Source: Candidatus Dormiibacterota bacterium (GTDB taxonomy: Bacteria > Chloroflexota > Dormibacteria > Aeolococcales > Aeolococcaceae). From it: 5,477 bases of DNA. A program made the translations under genes and the position numbers. The first letter of the stretch is position 1. The number at the start of each line of letters is the position of its first letter. This document shows, one piece after another, positions 1 through 5,477 of this stretch. The notes under the pieces are model-generated. The model saw only the letters and a program-made list of their open reading frames with translations, was not told the DNA's origin and searched no databases. The stretch covers positions 1-5,477 of the forward strand of contig PMYJ01000100.1 in assembly GCA_003170875.1 (NCBI GenBank), read 5' to 3'.

Positions 1-30
1 AGGCCCCTCTTCATGGCATTTAGAGGGCAG

Positions 31-80
31 CCGTACGCATGCCCCATGCAGTTGCCCTACGCAACCTTCATGCGTATCGG
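31..80. repeat. Nested hairpin (11-bp outer stem, 5-bp inner stem)
   Basis: Bases 31-41 pair with 69-80: TACGCATG (34-41) is exactly complementary to CATGCGTA (69-76), and CCG (31-33) continues the stem with CGG (78-80) across one bulged T at 77. Inside the loop, GTTGC (51-55) pairs exactly with GCAAC (61-65). The structure lies about 60 bases past the end of the TetR remnant, in otherwise gene-free sequence (1-138). A factor-independent terminator without a U-tract, or a copy of a dispersed palindromic repeat, are both possible. A weaker stem, CCCTCT (5-10) with AGAGGG (22-27), sits beside it. The pairing is directly visible; the function is inferred. Confidence 0.55.
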
Positions 81-138
81 GTGTGCCCACGCGAGGAGAG
101 CGACCAGGCTCACGGGTTCGAGCCCCCCAGAGTGGGCT

Positions 139-686
139 TCAGAGCGGTCGGGGGCGAAGGCCGTCGAGTTCGGCCTCGAGGATTGGCTCGAGGTAGCGGG
201 TGTCGCTGTGGATCGTGGCGATGGCGACGATCATGTCGAGGATCTGTTCGAGCGTGAGATTATCACGCACCTCGTGGGTGCGCTGTGCGGCGCCGAGGAG
301 CGGTCGGCCGGCGGCGAGCACCAGGGCGCGGCTCTCGCCGAAGACGGGGTTGCTCCTGTGTGGGTGCGCGAGCAGCTCGGAAGCGACGTGGTGCTTGGTG
401 GTGGCGAAGGCGAAGAACCGGTGCAGCCAGGCCATCAGCACCGCTCCGGGTGTCCCAGCGTCGACACTCTCGGCGGCCTCGCAGATGGCATCGACTTCGT
501 CGGTGTAGAGGGCCTCGAGGAGCTCTCGGCGTCCGGGGAAGTTGCGGTACAGAGTCGCCATGCCGACTCCCGCGCGTCGCGAGATCTCGGCCATCGATAT
601 TTCGGCCCACCACGTGGAGTGCGTGGTGGCGCTCAGCCGGCGGGATTGACGCGGGCGCGCCCCCCGACCAGCGGCTTGTGCCGCAC
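139..686 (-). pseudogene. TetR-family transcriptional regulator (SbtR-like C-terminus), 5' region degraded
   Basis: From the ATG at 594 to the TGA at 139-141 an uninterrupted frame gives 151 aa. It starts in helix 2 of a TetR DNA-binding domain: MAEISRRAGVGMATLYRNFP, the usual helix-turn-helix, then an all-helical ligand domain ending ILEAELDGLRPRP, typical of SbtR-like regulators. Members of this family normally carry 35-45 more residues before this point, including helix 1. That part is not in frame. A plausible start, GTG at 686-684, reads VRHKPLVGGRARVNPAG and then stops at 635-633. Moving one base within the G run complementary to 660-665 joins it to the downstream frame, which reads RRLSATTHSTWWAEIS before MAEIS. 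The joined text resembles a family N-terminus about three residues short in helix 1. Seen: the missing in-frame N-terminus. Inferred: a frameshift plus a small deletion, so probably a non-functional gene. A sequencing error in the homopolymer, or use of ATG 594 to make a short protein, cannot be excluded. It lies divergent to the peptidase gene, the usual place for a local regulator. Confidence 0.7.
607..629. repeat. Perfect 8-bp inverted repeat, operator-like
   Basis: CCACCACG (607-614) is exactly complementary to CGTGGTGG (622-629), with a 7-base spacer. It lies 13 bases upstream of the first intact Met codon (594) of the TetR remnant, inside the stretch where helix 1 should be encoded. It could be an autoregulatory operator if the short TetR form is expressed, or a hairpin that promoted the local deletion. 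The symmetry is seen; either role is inference. Confidence 0.35.
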
Positions 687-704
687 GCGCTCGGCTGCTA
701 GAGT
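676..704 (+). promoter_or_regulatory. Candidate housekeeping-sigma promoter of the peptidase gene
   Basis: A -35-like TTGTGC (676-681) is followed after exactly 17 bases by a -10-like TAGAGT (699-704), directly preceded by TGC, the extended -10 element. Transcription would begin near 711, giving a leader of about 58 bases before the ATG at 769. The -10 matches the consensus at 4 of 6 positions, including the key second A and last T. The promoter overlaps the presumed 5' end of the divergent TetR remnant, so an intact regulator bound there could have controlled it. Assigned by eye only. Confidence 0.45.
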
Positions 705-755
705 GGGCACCCCTGAGCCGCGTCTGAGCATCTTGAGGGCCGGCCGCTTGGGCGT

Positions 756-762
756 GGGAGGA
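756..762 (+). promoter_or_regulatory. Strong Shine-Dalgarno sequence deciding the peptidase start
   Basis: GGGAGGA lies 6 bases before the ATG at 769. It singles out this codon among several in-frame candidates: the frame is open from base 13, a GTG occurs at 754 and another ATG at 796. Starting at 769 also gives a well-formed signal peptide at once. Confidence 0.75.
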
Positions 763-768
763 CGTGAG

Positions 769-3700
769 ATGGCCGGACCACAGCACAGGCGTCGGATGTC
801 GTGGGCGGTAGAGGTGGCCTCTGCTGTCGCTCTGGTGCTGGCGGTAGGCGCGGTGCCGGCCTCGGCCCAGGGGGGGAGCGCTCCTGCGATCCCCAAGACG
901 TATCTCTCCGCGCTGACCCCGCAGCAGATCCAGGCTCTCTCCCAGAACCAGACGCAGCAGGTGATCGTGCTGTTCAAGGACCAGCACCCGGAGGCCGCCC
1001 AACCCGGCTCGTCCCGGGCGGGGTTGCTCGCCACGGATCAGGCCCCGATGACCAGCGAGCTGCACCAGCTTGGCGCTCCGAAGGTTCACGGCTACTCGTT
1101 CGTGAATGCGATCGCGGCCACGATGTCCAGCGCCGAGGTCAGCCGTTTGCAGCAGGACCCGAGCGTCCTCGCCGTGGTCCCTGACAACCAGGTCGAGGCC
1201 GCGCCGAGCGCCCCCCTGATCGCACCGGTTCCGCTCACGGTGTCCTCGGGGACCGCCACTTCTGCGGCTGACTCTGCGACTAGCAATGGCGTCTCCGGCA
1301 CCCCGGCCCAGGCCTGCTCGACCGATCCGAACAATCCAGGCCTTGAGCCGGAGGCGCTCCAGTCGATGAACGTGGACTTCGGCAAGGGAGGGCCGGCGGC
1401 GGCGCACTCCCTTGCCAATGGCGCCGGAGTCAAGGTCGCCGTCTTCCCCGACGGCCTCGATCCGAACATCCCAGACTTCCGCACCGCCGGGGGAACCGGA
1501 CCGTCCGCGATCTTCGACTACGAGGACTTCAGCGGGGAGGGGACGGGGGGCGTGACTGGTGGTGAGGAGGCCTTCGGCGACGCCAGCTCGATCATCTCCC
1601 AGGGCAACCAGGTGTTCAGCCTCGCGGGCGAGGTGAACCCCGAGCTGCCCACTCCCGCCGCGGCAGCGTGCTACATCAAGATCGAGGGGGTGGCCCCCGG
1701 CGCCAGCTTGGCGGTGATGAAGGTGTTCGGCAACACCAACTACGCCTTCAACAGCGAGATCCTGCAGGGCATCGATTGGGCGGTCAGGGTCGACCACGTC
1801 GACATCCTGAGCGAGTCCTTCGGCGGCAACCCGGTCCCCAACCCGGGCACCGACCCGATCGCGGTGGCTGACCAGGACGCCGTCGCCGCGGGCATCACCG
1901 TGGTGGTGAGCAGCGGCGACGCCGGCAGCACCAACACCATCGGCACCCCGGCGGTCGACCCCGGGGTCATCTCCGCCGGGGCGACCACCGACTACCGCCT
2001 CTACGAGCAGACCACCTCCTACGGGATCCAGGAGGACGGCAACACCGGCTGGCTGAGTGACCAGATCTCGGGTCTCAGCAGCTCCGGGCTGACCGAGGAG
2101 GACCAGACCATCGACATCCTGGCCCCGGGCGAGGCCGGCTGGGCCGACTGCTCGACCAACACGGCGGTGTTCACCGAGTGCGCCGACGTCTATGACGGCT
2201 CCTCCCCCCAGCCGATCGTGGCCTTCGGAGGGACCAGCGAGTCGGCGCCGCTCACCGCGGGTGCCGCCGCTCTGGTGATCCAGGCCTACCGCAGCACCCA
2301 CTTCGGCGCCACGCCCTCACCCGCTGTGGTCAAGCAGATCCTCATGAGCACCGCCAGCGACCTCGACTCCCGCGCCTCGGACCAGGGCCCGGGCCTCATC
2401 GACGCCTACCGGGCCGTCCAGGCAGCGATGTCCTACCAGCTTCCCAAGAAGACCGGCGACGCCCTTCTGTACACCCCCAACGCCATCAGCCTGACCGGAC
2501 CTGCCGGCACCTCACGCACGACCACCGTGACGGTCACCAACGACGGGGCGATCTCTCAGACGGTGACGCCGTCGGTGCGCGCCCTCGGCCCGGCCACGAC
2601 CATCGCCAGTGGCAACCTCACCCTCGACCAGGCGACCGATCCTACCTTCGTCTGGCAGAACGGGTTGTCCGTCGGCGACGTGCACCCGGTCACCTTCACG
2701 GTGCCGTCCGGCACCGACCGGCTCGCCGCCTCCATCGCGTGGCAGCAGTCAGCGGCGGCGAACCCCACGCTCCAGACCATCCGCTTCGACCTCTTCGATC
2801 CCGAGGGCCGGCTGGTGCTGCAGTCCCGACCGCAGGGACCGGCGGGCTTCGCCGCGGGCGGGTTCAGCCAGGATGAGGTCCACGATGCTCAGCCGGGAAC
2901 CTGGGAGATGCTGATCTTCGACACCGCGTTCGCGGGTCCTGACAGCTACAGCGGGCCGCTCAGCTACTCGATCACCTCGCAGTCCTTCGTGACGTTGCCC
3001 CACGCGGTGTCGCCGGCGTCGAAGACGCTAGCTCCCGGCGCATCAGCCAGCTTCGCGGTCACGGCGACGACCCCCGCAGCCCCCGGTGACAGCTCGCAGT
3101 CGCTGCTCTTCGGCCCCGCGCCCTCGGGCGACCCGGCCCGGGCCAGTGTGGCGATCACCCTGCGCAGCCTGGCTCAGGTGGGGCAGCCCTTCAGCGCCAC
3201 CATGACCGGCGGCAACTCCCGGATGTCCTTCTACGGACAGGAGCTCCCCTACGTGTTCGACGTCCGGAGCAACCACCAGGACATCGACGTCAACATCAGC
3301 GTCTCCACTCTCGGGTATCAGGTGCTCGCCTTCCTCGTCGACCCCACCGGCACCCCTGTCGATGTCCAGAGCTCGCTTCTCTGGGACGCGAGCGGCACCA
3401 ACGGCCAGACCATCTCCTTGTTCCGCCACAACCCGATGCCCGGGCGCTGGTCGCTCCTCATCGTCCAGGAAAACGACATCGAGTCGGTGTCGACCAGCAC
3501 GAGCCTCACCGTGTCGTTGAGCTACGACCAGGTGCAGGCCTCAGCCAGTGGGCTTCCCAACAGCCCGGGACAGAAGATCCTGAGTGGCAAGAGCGTGACC
3601 GCCCAGATCCAGGTCACCAACACGGGGGCGCAGCCCGAGGCGTACATGATCGACGCCCGGCGCGACCAGCAGACCGTTCAGCCCCTCACCGCTCTCTTCG

Positions 3701-4248
3701 CCTCGCCCGCCAGTGAACCATTGCCCATCACCAACGGCGGCCTCATCCCGCAGTTCGTGGTGCCCCCGTTCAGCCCGGCCATGGAGATGGCGGCAACATC
3801 GACGGTGCCCATCACCCTCGACACCAGCCCCAACTTCGGCACCCCGGACGTGGAGGCGTTCTCCTTCGGCGACAGCGCCGTCGCGTTCCCGACCGCCGGC
3901 GAGCTGCCCGCCTCGATCTGGTCGTGCGCCCCGGCGGAGCGGGGACCGTTCACGACCACCGCGGTCAGCACAACCTACAGCTGCGGGGCCTACGCCATCA
4001 CCGACGCCTTCGCCTCGGATGTGAGCACCACCGCCGGCAACCTCTGGGCGGACCTCGAGCTGGGCACTAGCACCTACGTGGGCCTGGTCCTCAATCCGGG
4101 TCAGAGCGGAACGATCCTTGTCACCATCAGCCCGACCGACCCCGCGCGCACGCACGTCCGCGGCTTCCTCAGCCTGGAGACGTTCAACTTCAACACCCTC
4201 AGCTCGGACGAGGTCGCGTCCTTCCCCTACGCCTACACGGTCGGCTGA
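769..4248 (+). CDS. Secreted S8/S53-superfamily serine peptidase with sedolisin-like active-site residues
   Basis: Predicted extracellular endopeptidase of 1159 aa. Residues 1-33 are a signal peptide: RRR at 7-9, a hydrophobic core, and cleavage after ASA (31-33). Residues about 64-139 resemble an inhibitor-I9 propeptide (VIVLFKDQ at 65-72, then GYSFVNAIAATMSS and VLAVVPD). The catalytic domain spans about 192-555. It shows strand GVKVAVFPDGLDP with D228, helix pair E267-x3-D271, VAPGASLAVMKVFG (308-321), SESFGG (348-353), SSGDAGS with D384, and FGGTSESAP with nucleophile S490. There is no HGTH. The E/D/D/S set matches sedolisins (S53), while the propeptide and the end of the domain look subtilisin-like (S8); a standard pipeline would probably call it S8. 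The C-terminal part contains Ig/NEW3-like segments (about 568-625, 745-800 and 935-1000) and two P-domain/PPC-like sandwiches (about 640-735 and 825-925), each with a DPxG and a PGxW motif. C1053 and C1072 may form a disulphide. No LPXTG or C-terminal membrane segment is seen, so it is probably released. It has its own promoter and a hairpin follows it. The substrate is unknown. Confidence 0.9.
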   Translation: MAGPQHRRRMSWAVEVASAVALVLAVGAVPASAQGGSAPAIPKTYLSALTPQQIQALSQNQTQQVIVLFKDQHPEAAQPGSSRAGLLATDQAPMTSELHQLGAPKVHGYSFVNAIAATMSSAEVSRLQQDPSVLAVVPDNQVEAAPSAPLIAPVPLTVSSGTATSAADSATSNGVSGTPAQACSTDPNNPGLEPEALQSMNVDFGKGGPAAAHSLANGAGVKVAVFPDGLDPNIPDFRTAGGTGPSAIFDYEDFSGEGTGGVTGGEEAFGDASSIISQGNQVFSLAGEVNPELPTPAAAACYIKIEGVAPGASLAVMKVFGNTNYAFNSEILQGIDWAVRVDHVDILSESFGGNPVPNPGTDPIAVADQDAVAAGITVVVSSGDAGSTNTIGTPAVDPGVISAGATTDYRLYEQTTSYGIQEDGNTGWLSDQISGLSSSGLTEEDQTIDILAPGEAGWADCSTNTAVFTECADVYDGSSPQPIVAFGGTSESAPLTAGAAALVIQAYRSTHFGATPSPAVVKQILMSTASDLDSRASDQGPGLIDAYRAVQAAMSYQLPKKTGDALLYTPNAISLTGPAGTSRTTTVTVTNDGAISQTVTPSVRALGPATTIASGNLTLDQATDPTFVWQNGLSVGDVHPVTFTVPSGTDRLAASIAWQQSAAANPTLQTIRFDLFDPEGRLVLQSRPQGPAGFAAGGFSQDEVHDAQPGTWEMLIFDTAFAGPDSYSGPLSYSITSQSFVTLPHAVSPASKTLAPGASASFAVTATTPAAPGDSSQSLLFGPAPSGDPARASVAITLRSLAQVGQPFSATMTGGNSRMSFYGQELPYVFDVRSNHQDIDVNISVSTLGYQVLAFLVDPTGTPVDVQSSLLWDASGTNGQTISLFRHNPMPGRWSLLIVQENDIESVSTSTSLTVSLSYDQVQASASGLPNSPGQKILSGKSVTAQIQVTNTGAQPEAYMIDARRDQQTVQPLTALFASPASEPLPITNGGLIPQFVVPPFSPAMEMAATSTVPITLDTSPNFGTPDVEAFSFGDSAVAFPTAGELPASIWSCAPAERGPFTTTAVSTTYSCGAYAITDAFASDVSTTAGNLWADLELGTSTYVGLVLNPGQSGTILVTISPTDPARTHVRGFLSLETFNFNTLSSDEVASFPYAYTVG

Positions 4249-4296
4249 CCCGGCGGTCGCTCTCCCGCTGGTCCCGATCGCGCTGTCCGGCTCCGA

Positions 4297-4325
4297 GCCG
4301 GTGCCACCGCCGCGGTGGCACCGGC
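4297..4325 (+). terminator. 13-bp-stem hairpin after the peptidase gene
   Basis: GCCGGTGCCACCG (4297-4309) pairs perfectly with CGGTGGCACCGGC (4313-4325) around a CCG loop, 48 bases past the peptidase stop codon. No U-tract follows, which is common for GC-rich actinobacterial terminators. Being symmetric and lying between convergent genes, it may stop transcription from both sides. A smaller stem, CCGGC (4287-4291) with GCCGG (4297-4301), shares bases with it, so the two are mutually exclusive. The pairing is seen; terminator function is inferred. Confidence 0.7.
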
Positions 4326-4441
4326 AGGGTCGCGCTTGCTGCTGCAGCTGGGCAGTGCGATCGTTGGATGTCGTCAAGATGTGCTCGCCCAGCCCCCATC
4401 ACGTGGGGTGTGCGGTCGCGCTGAGGACGGCGCGGTGACGG

Positions 4442-4465
4442 GCGACCCGGCCCAGAGGGGGTCGC
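4442..4465 (-). terminator. 7-bp-stem hairpin after the lipoprotein gene
   Basis: GCGACCC (4442-4448) pairs exactly with GGGTCGC (4459-4465) across a 10-base loop. On the minus strand it begins only 6 bases after the lipoprotein stop codon. There is no U-tract. A further weak stem (4394-4398 with 4404-4408) lies downstream, then the larger shared hairpin at 4297-4325. Likely part of the transcription end for this gene, but not proven by sequence alone. Confidence 0.4.
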
Positions 4466-4471
4466 GAACGG

Positions 4472-5056
4472 TCAGAGCGTGATCGTCACTGCCGGGATCG
4501 CCGCTCCTGGGCTGCTCATGGCGTTGAGCGTTCCAACCACTGTGTAGGTCCCGGGCTGGGGGGGCTCGGGGATGGTGGCACTGAAGGTCTTCGTGGTCCC
4601 GGCCGGGATGGAGATCAGGGCGATGGCCAGGCAGTGCTCAGAGGGTCCCGTGATGTCATAGGGTGCCGCGGTGGGGGTCGCGACGCGGCTGCCGCTCGGG
4701 GTTTCCGCCCAGGCTGTGATGGACGGGTCGCAGCCACCCATGACCGTGAGCGGACCGCGCACGGTGACCTCCACCTGTAGCTCCCCCCATGACGCGGTGA
4801 CCACCGTGGTCCAGCCCGAGGAGTTGGTGGCGCTCCCGAGCGACGCACCCGGCGTCGCCGACCCGGACTGGCTGGACCCTGCCGATGGGAGGGGCGACGG
4901 GGTGGGTGCCGGCGCGGGTGACGCGCTCGACGTGATGGTCGGCGACGGAGCCTGGAGCGAGCCCTGCCCGCTGGTCGAGGCCGGCGTCTGGCGCAGGCCG
5001 CAGCCACCGATCACCAGAGGAGCAGCTGCGATCAGGAGAGCGGACGCGAGCCTCAT
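4472..5056 (-). CDS. Lipoprotein with Pro/Ser/Thr-rich linker and BsuPI/Ig-like beta domain
   Basis: Predicted membrane-anchored lipoprotein of 194 aa, not a family I can name with certainty. The ATG at 5056 was chosen because it directly begins a lipoprotein signal, MRLASALLIAAAPLVIGGC, with a loose lipobox VIGGC and lipidated C19; in-frame codons upstream give no signal sequence. Residues 24-80 are a low-complexity linker rich in Pro, Ser, Thr and Ala. Residues 82-194 form a likely beta sandwich with two cysteines (C109, C142) that could pair. Near the end it reads IPAGTTKTFSATIPEP, then PGTYTVVGTL, which recalls the last strands of the BsuPI proteinase-inhibitor domain, although other Ig-like folds share this pattern. 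No Shine-Dalgarno is visible before the start. A CATACT at 5075-5070, 13 bases upstream, could be the -10 of a nearly leaderless transcript. The gene converges with the secreted peptidase, so a role beside it at the cell surface is possible but unproven. Confidence 0.75.
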   Translation of the reverse strand: MRLASALLIAAAPLVIGGCGLRQTPASTSGQGSLQAPSPTITSSASPAPAPTPSPLPSAGSSQSGSATPGASLGSATNSSGWTTVVTASWGELQVEVTVRGPLTVMGGCDPSITAWAETPSGSRVATPTAAPYDITGPSEHCLAIALISIPAGTTKTFSATIPEPPQPGTYTVVGTLNAMSSPGAAIPAVTITL

Positions 5057-5416
5057 GAAGATGAAACGCAGTATGGGGGCGTGGGGTTCCCGGCACGGCA
5101 GGGCGGGCTGCGATCCTGTCGTGGCCCGTGCTCGAGGGCGGCGCTGATGCTCCGCCAGCGCGGAGTGGCGCGACCGCAAGAGGGCCGGTGTGCTGCGTCT
5201 CGCCCGGTCGGGCGGGTTCGAGTCTTGAGGGCATCTCTTGCGGCTGACGGGAATGAGCGAATCGCCGGATCCGGCGCCGCGCCGAGCCAGTTGCGGCGGA
5301 GGTACTGGGAGGGCAGTGATGCTGCGTACGCGCGTTCCCTTCAAGGTTTGTCTACGTGAGCAGTTGGTTGGGCCGTAGACCGCGTAGGAGTTGATGACCC
5401 CGGGGCCGCGGTGGTA
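5057..5416. other. Intergenic region between lipoprotein gene and tRNA, with inverted repeats
   Basis: I find no convincing protein gene in these 360 bases; open frames exist on both strands but show no recognisable domain, Shine-Dalgarno or signal sequence. It must hold the promoter of the lipoprotein gene and the terminator of the tRNA. Visible structures are a compact hairpin CGCCCG/CGGGCG (5201-5214), a perfect 14-base palindrome CGCCGGATCCGGCG (5263-5276) that could be an operator, and the inverted repeat at 5350-5380 listed separately. Confidence 0.5.
5350..5380 (-). terminator. 7-bp inverted repeat downstream of tRNA-Ser, possible terminator
   Basis: GTCTACG (5350-5356) is exactly complementary to CGTAGAC (5374-5380), with a 17-base loop. 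On the minus strand it starts 36 bases after the tRNA 3' end and is followed by ACAAACC rather than a U-tract. The loop is long and the stem only moderately GC-rich, so this is a weak candidate for the tRNA transcript's end or a processing signal. Confidence 0.3.
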
Positions 5417-5477
5417 TGGCGGAGCGAGAGGGATTCGAACCCTCGATACGAGTTGACCCCGTATACCGCATTTCCAG
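5417..5477 (-). tRNA. tRNA-Ser(GGA), 3' part; 5' part lies beyond the window
   Basis: Reading the minus strand from the window edge: anticodon loop CTGGAAA with anticodon GGA (5475-5473), stem TGCGG, a long class II variable arm of 21 bases with stem ATACG/CGTAT, T arm GAGGG-TTCGAAT-CCCTC, acceptor strand TCGCTCC, discriminator G and an encoded CCA (5419-5417). The long variable arm, discriminator G and GGA anticodon identify a serine tRNA reading UCC and UCU. The D arm, 5' acceptor strand and anticodon 5' stem are outside the window, so base pairing of those stems cannot be checked. Confidence 0.93.

Noticed and set aside
107..130. tRNA T-arm-like text (GGGTTCGAGCCCC) near the left end
   Set aside because: Only three base pairs of a T stem form, there is no acceptor strand or CCA after it, and no other tRNA parts are nearby. 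It does not match the tRNA-Ser at the right end, so it is not an attachment-site copy.
13..768. Extension of the peptidase frame upstream to base 13
   Set aside because: The extra 252 codons have no recognisable domain, run antisense to the TetR remnant and would bury the signal peptide. The strong Shine-Dalgarno and signal sequence favour the start at 769.
139..2301. A 720-codon open frame on the minus strand running antisense to the first half of the peptidase gene
   Set aside because: Only its last 151 codons (139-594) match a real family (TetR). The rest is Arg/Gly-rich shadow text opposite a well-supported secreted peptidase, as is usual in GC-rich DNA.
3541..4377. A 278-codon open frame on the minus strand opposite the peptidase C-terminus
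   Set aside because: Gly/Arg/Glu-rich composition typical of antisense frames in GC-rich genes; no domain or signal is recognisable.
5081..5359. Small open frame on the plus strand (92 aa, GTG start)
   Set aside because: Arg/Ala-rich, with no Shine-Dalgarno and no family resemblance. It runs antisense to the lipoprotein's upstream region and looks like a GC-rich chance frame.
5417..5477. tRNA-Ser 3' end as an integration site with a mobile element in this window
   Set aside because: No integrase, no repeat of the tRNA 3' end elsewhere in the window, and no phage or plasmid genes are seen.
1..5477. CRISPR array, insertion sequence, riboswitch or rRNA
   Set aside because: No regularly spaced direct repeats, transposase motifs, conserved riboswitch cores or rRNA segments were seen on either strand.

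Overview
This GC-rich window (codon third positions are mostly G or C) looks like a chromosomal segment of a high-GC Gram-positive-type bacterium, most likely an actinobacterium. The reasons are the codon bias, an SbtR-type TetR regulator, a secreted serine peptidase with an Ala-rich signal peptide, a Pro/Ser-rich lipoprotein, and hairpin terminators without a U-tract. No genus can be named from the sequence alone.

Layout, left to right. Bases 1-138 hold no gene but contain a strong nested hairpin (31-80). Bases 139-686 (minus) are the remains of a TetR-family regulator. Its C-terminal two thirds are intact (139-594), but the first DNA-binding helix is damaged and the N-terminal start lies in another frame. 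A good extended -10 promoter (676-704, plus) overlaps the pseudogene's 5' end and points at the main gene. That gene (769-4248, plus) has a strong ribosome binding site and encodes a secreted multidomain protein of 1159 aa: signal peptide, I9-like propeptide, S8/S53-superfamily catalytic domain, then alternating Ig-like and P-domain/PPC-like beta-sandwich domains. A 13-bp-stem hairpin (4297-4325) follows it.

On the opposite strand and converging with the protease is a 194-aa lipoprotein (4472-5056). It has a Pro/Ser/Thr-rich linker and a C-terminal beta domain that resembles the BsuPI proteinase-inhibitor type. Upstream of it are about 360 bases without a convincing gene but with several inverted repeats. 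The window ends inside a tRNA-Ser(GGA) gene on the minus strand (5417-5477, 3' part only, CCA encoded).

The most notable point is the peptidase's active site. The nucleophile motif (GGTSESAP) is present, but the subtilisin HGTH motif is absent and the DTG Asp is displaced. In their place are an E-x3-D pair (E267/D271) and an Asp in the oxyanion position (SSGDAGS, D384), which is the residue pattern of sedolisins (S53). The propeptide and the C-terminal end of the domain look subtilisin-like (S8). The protein therefore looks like an S8/S53 intermediate. Its lipoprotein neighbour could be a surface-anchored partner or inhibitor, but that link is inference from position and a weak domain resemblance.
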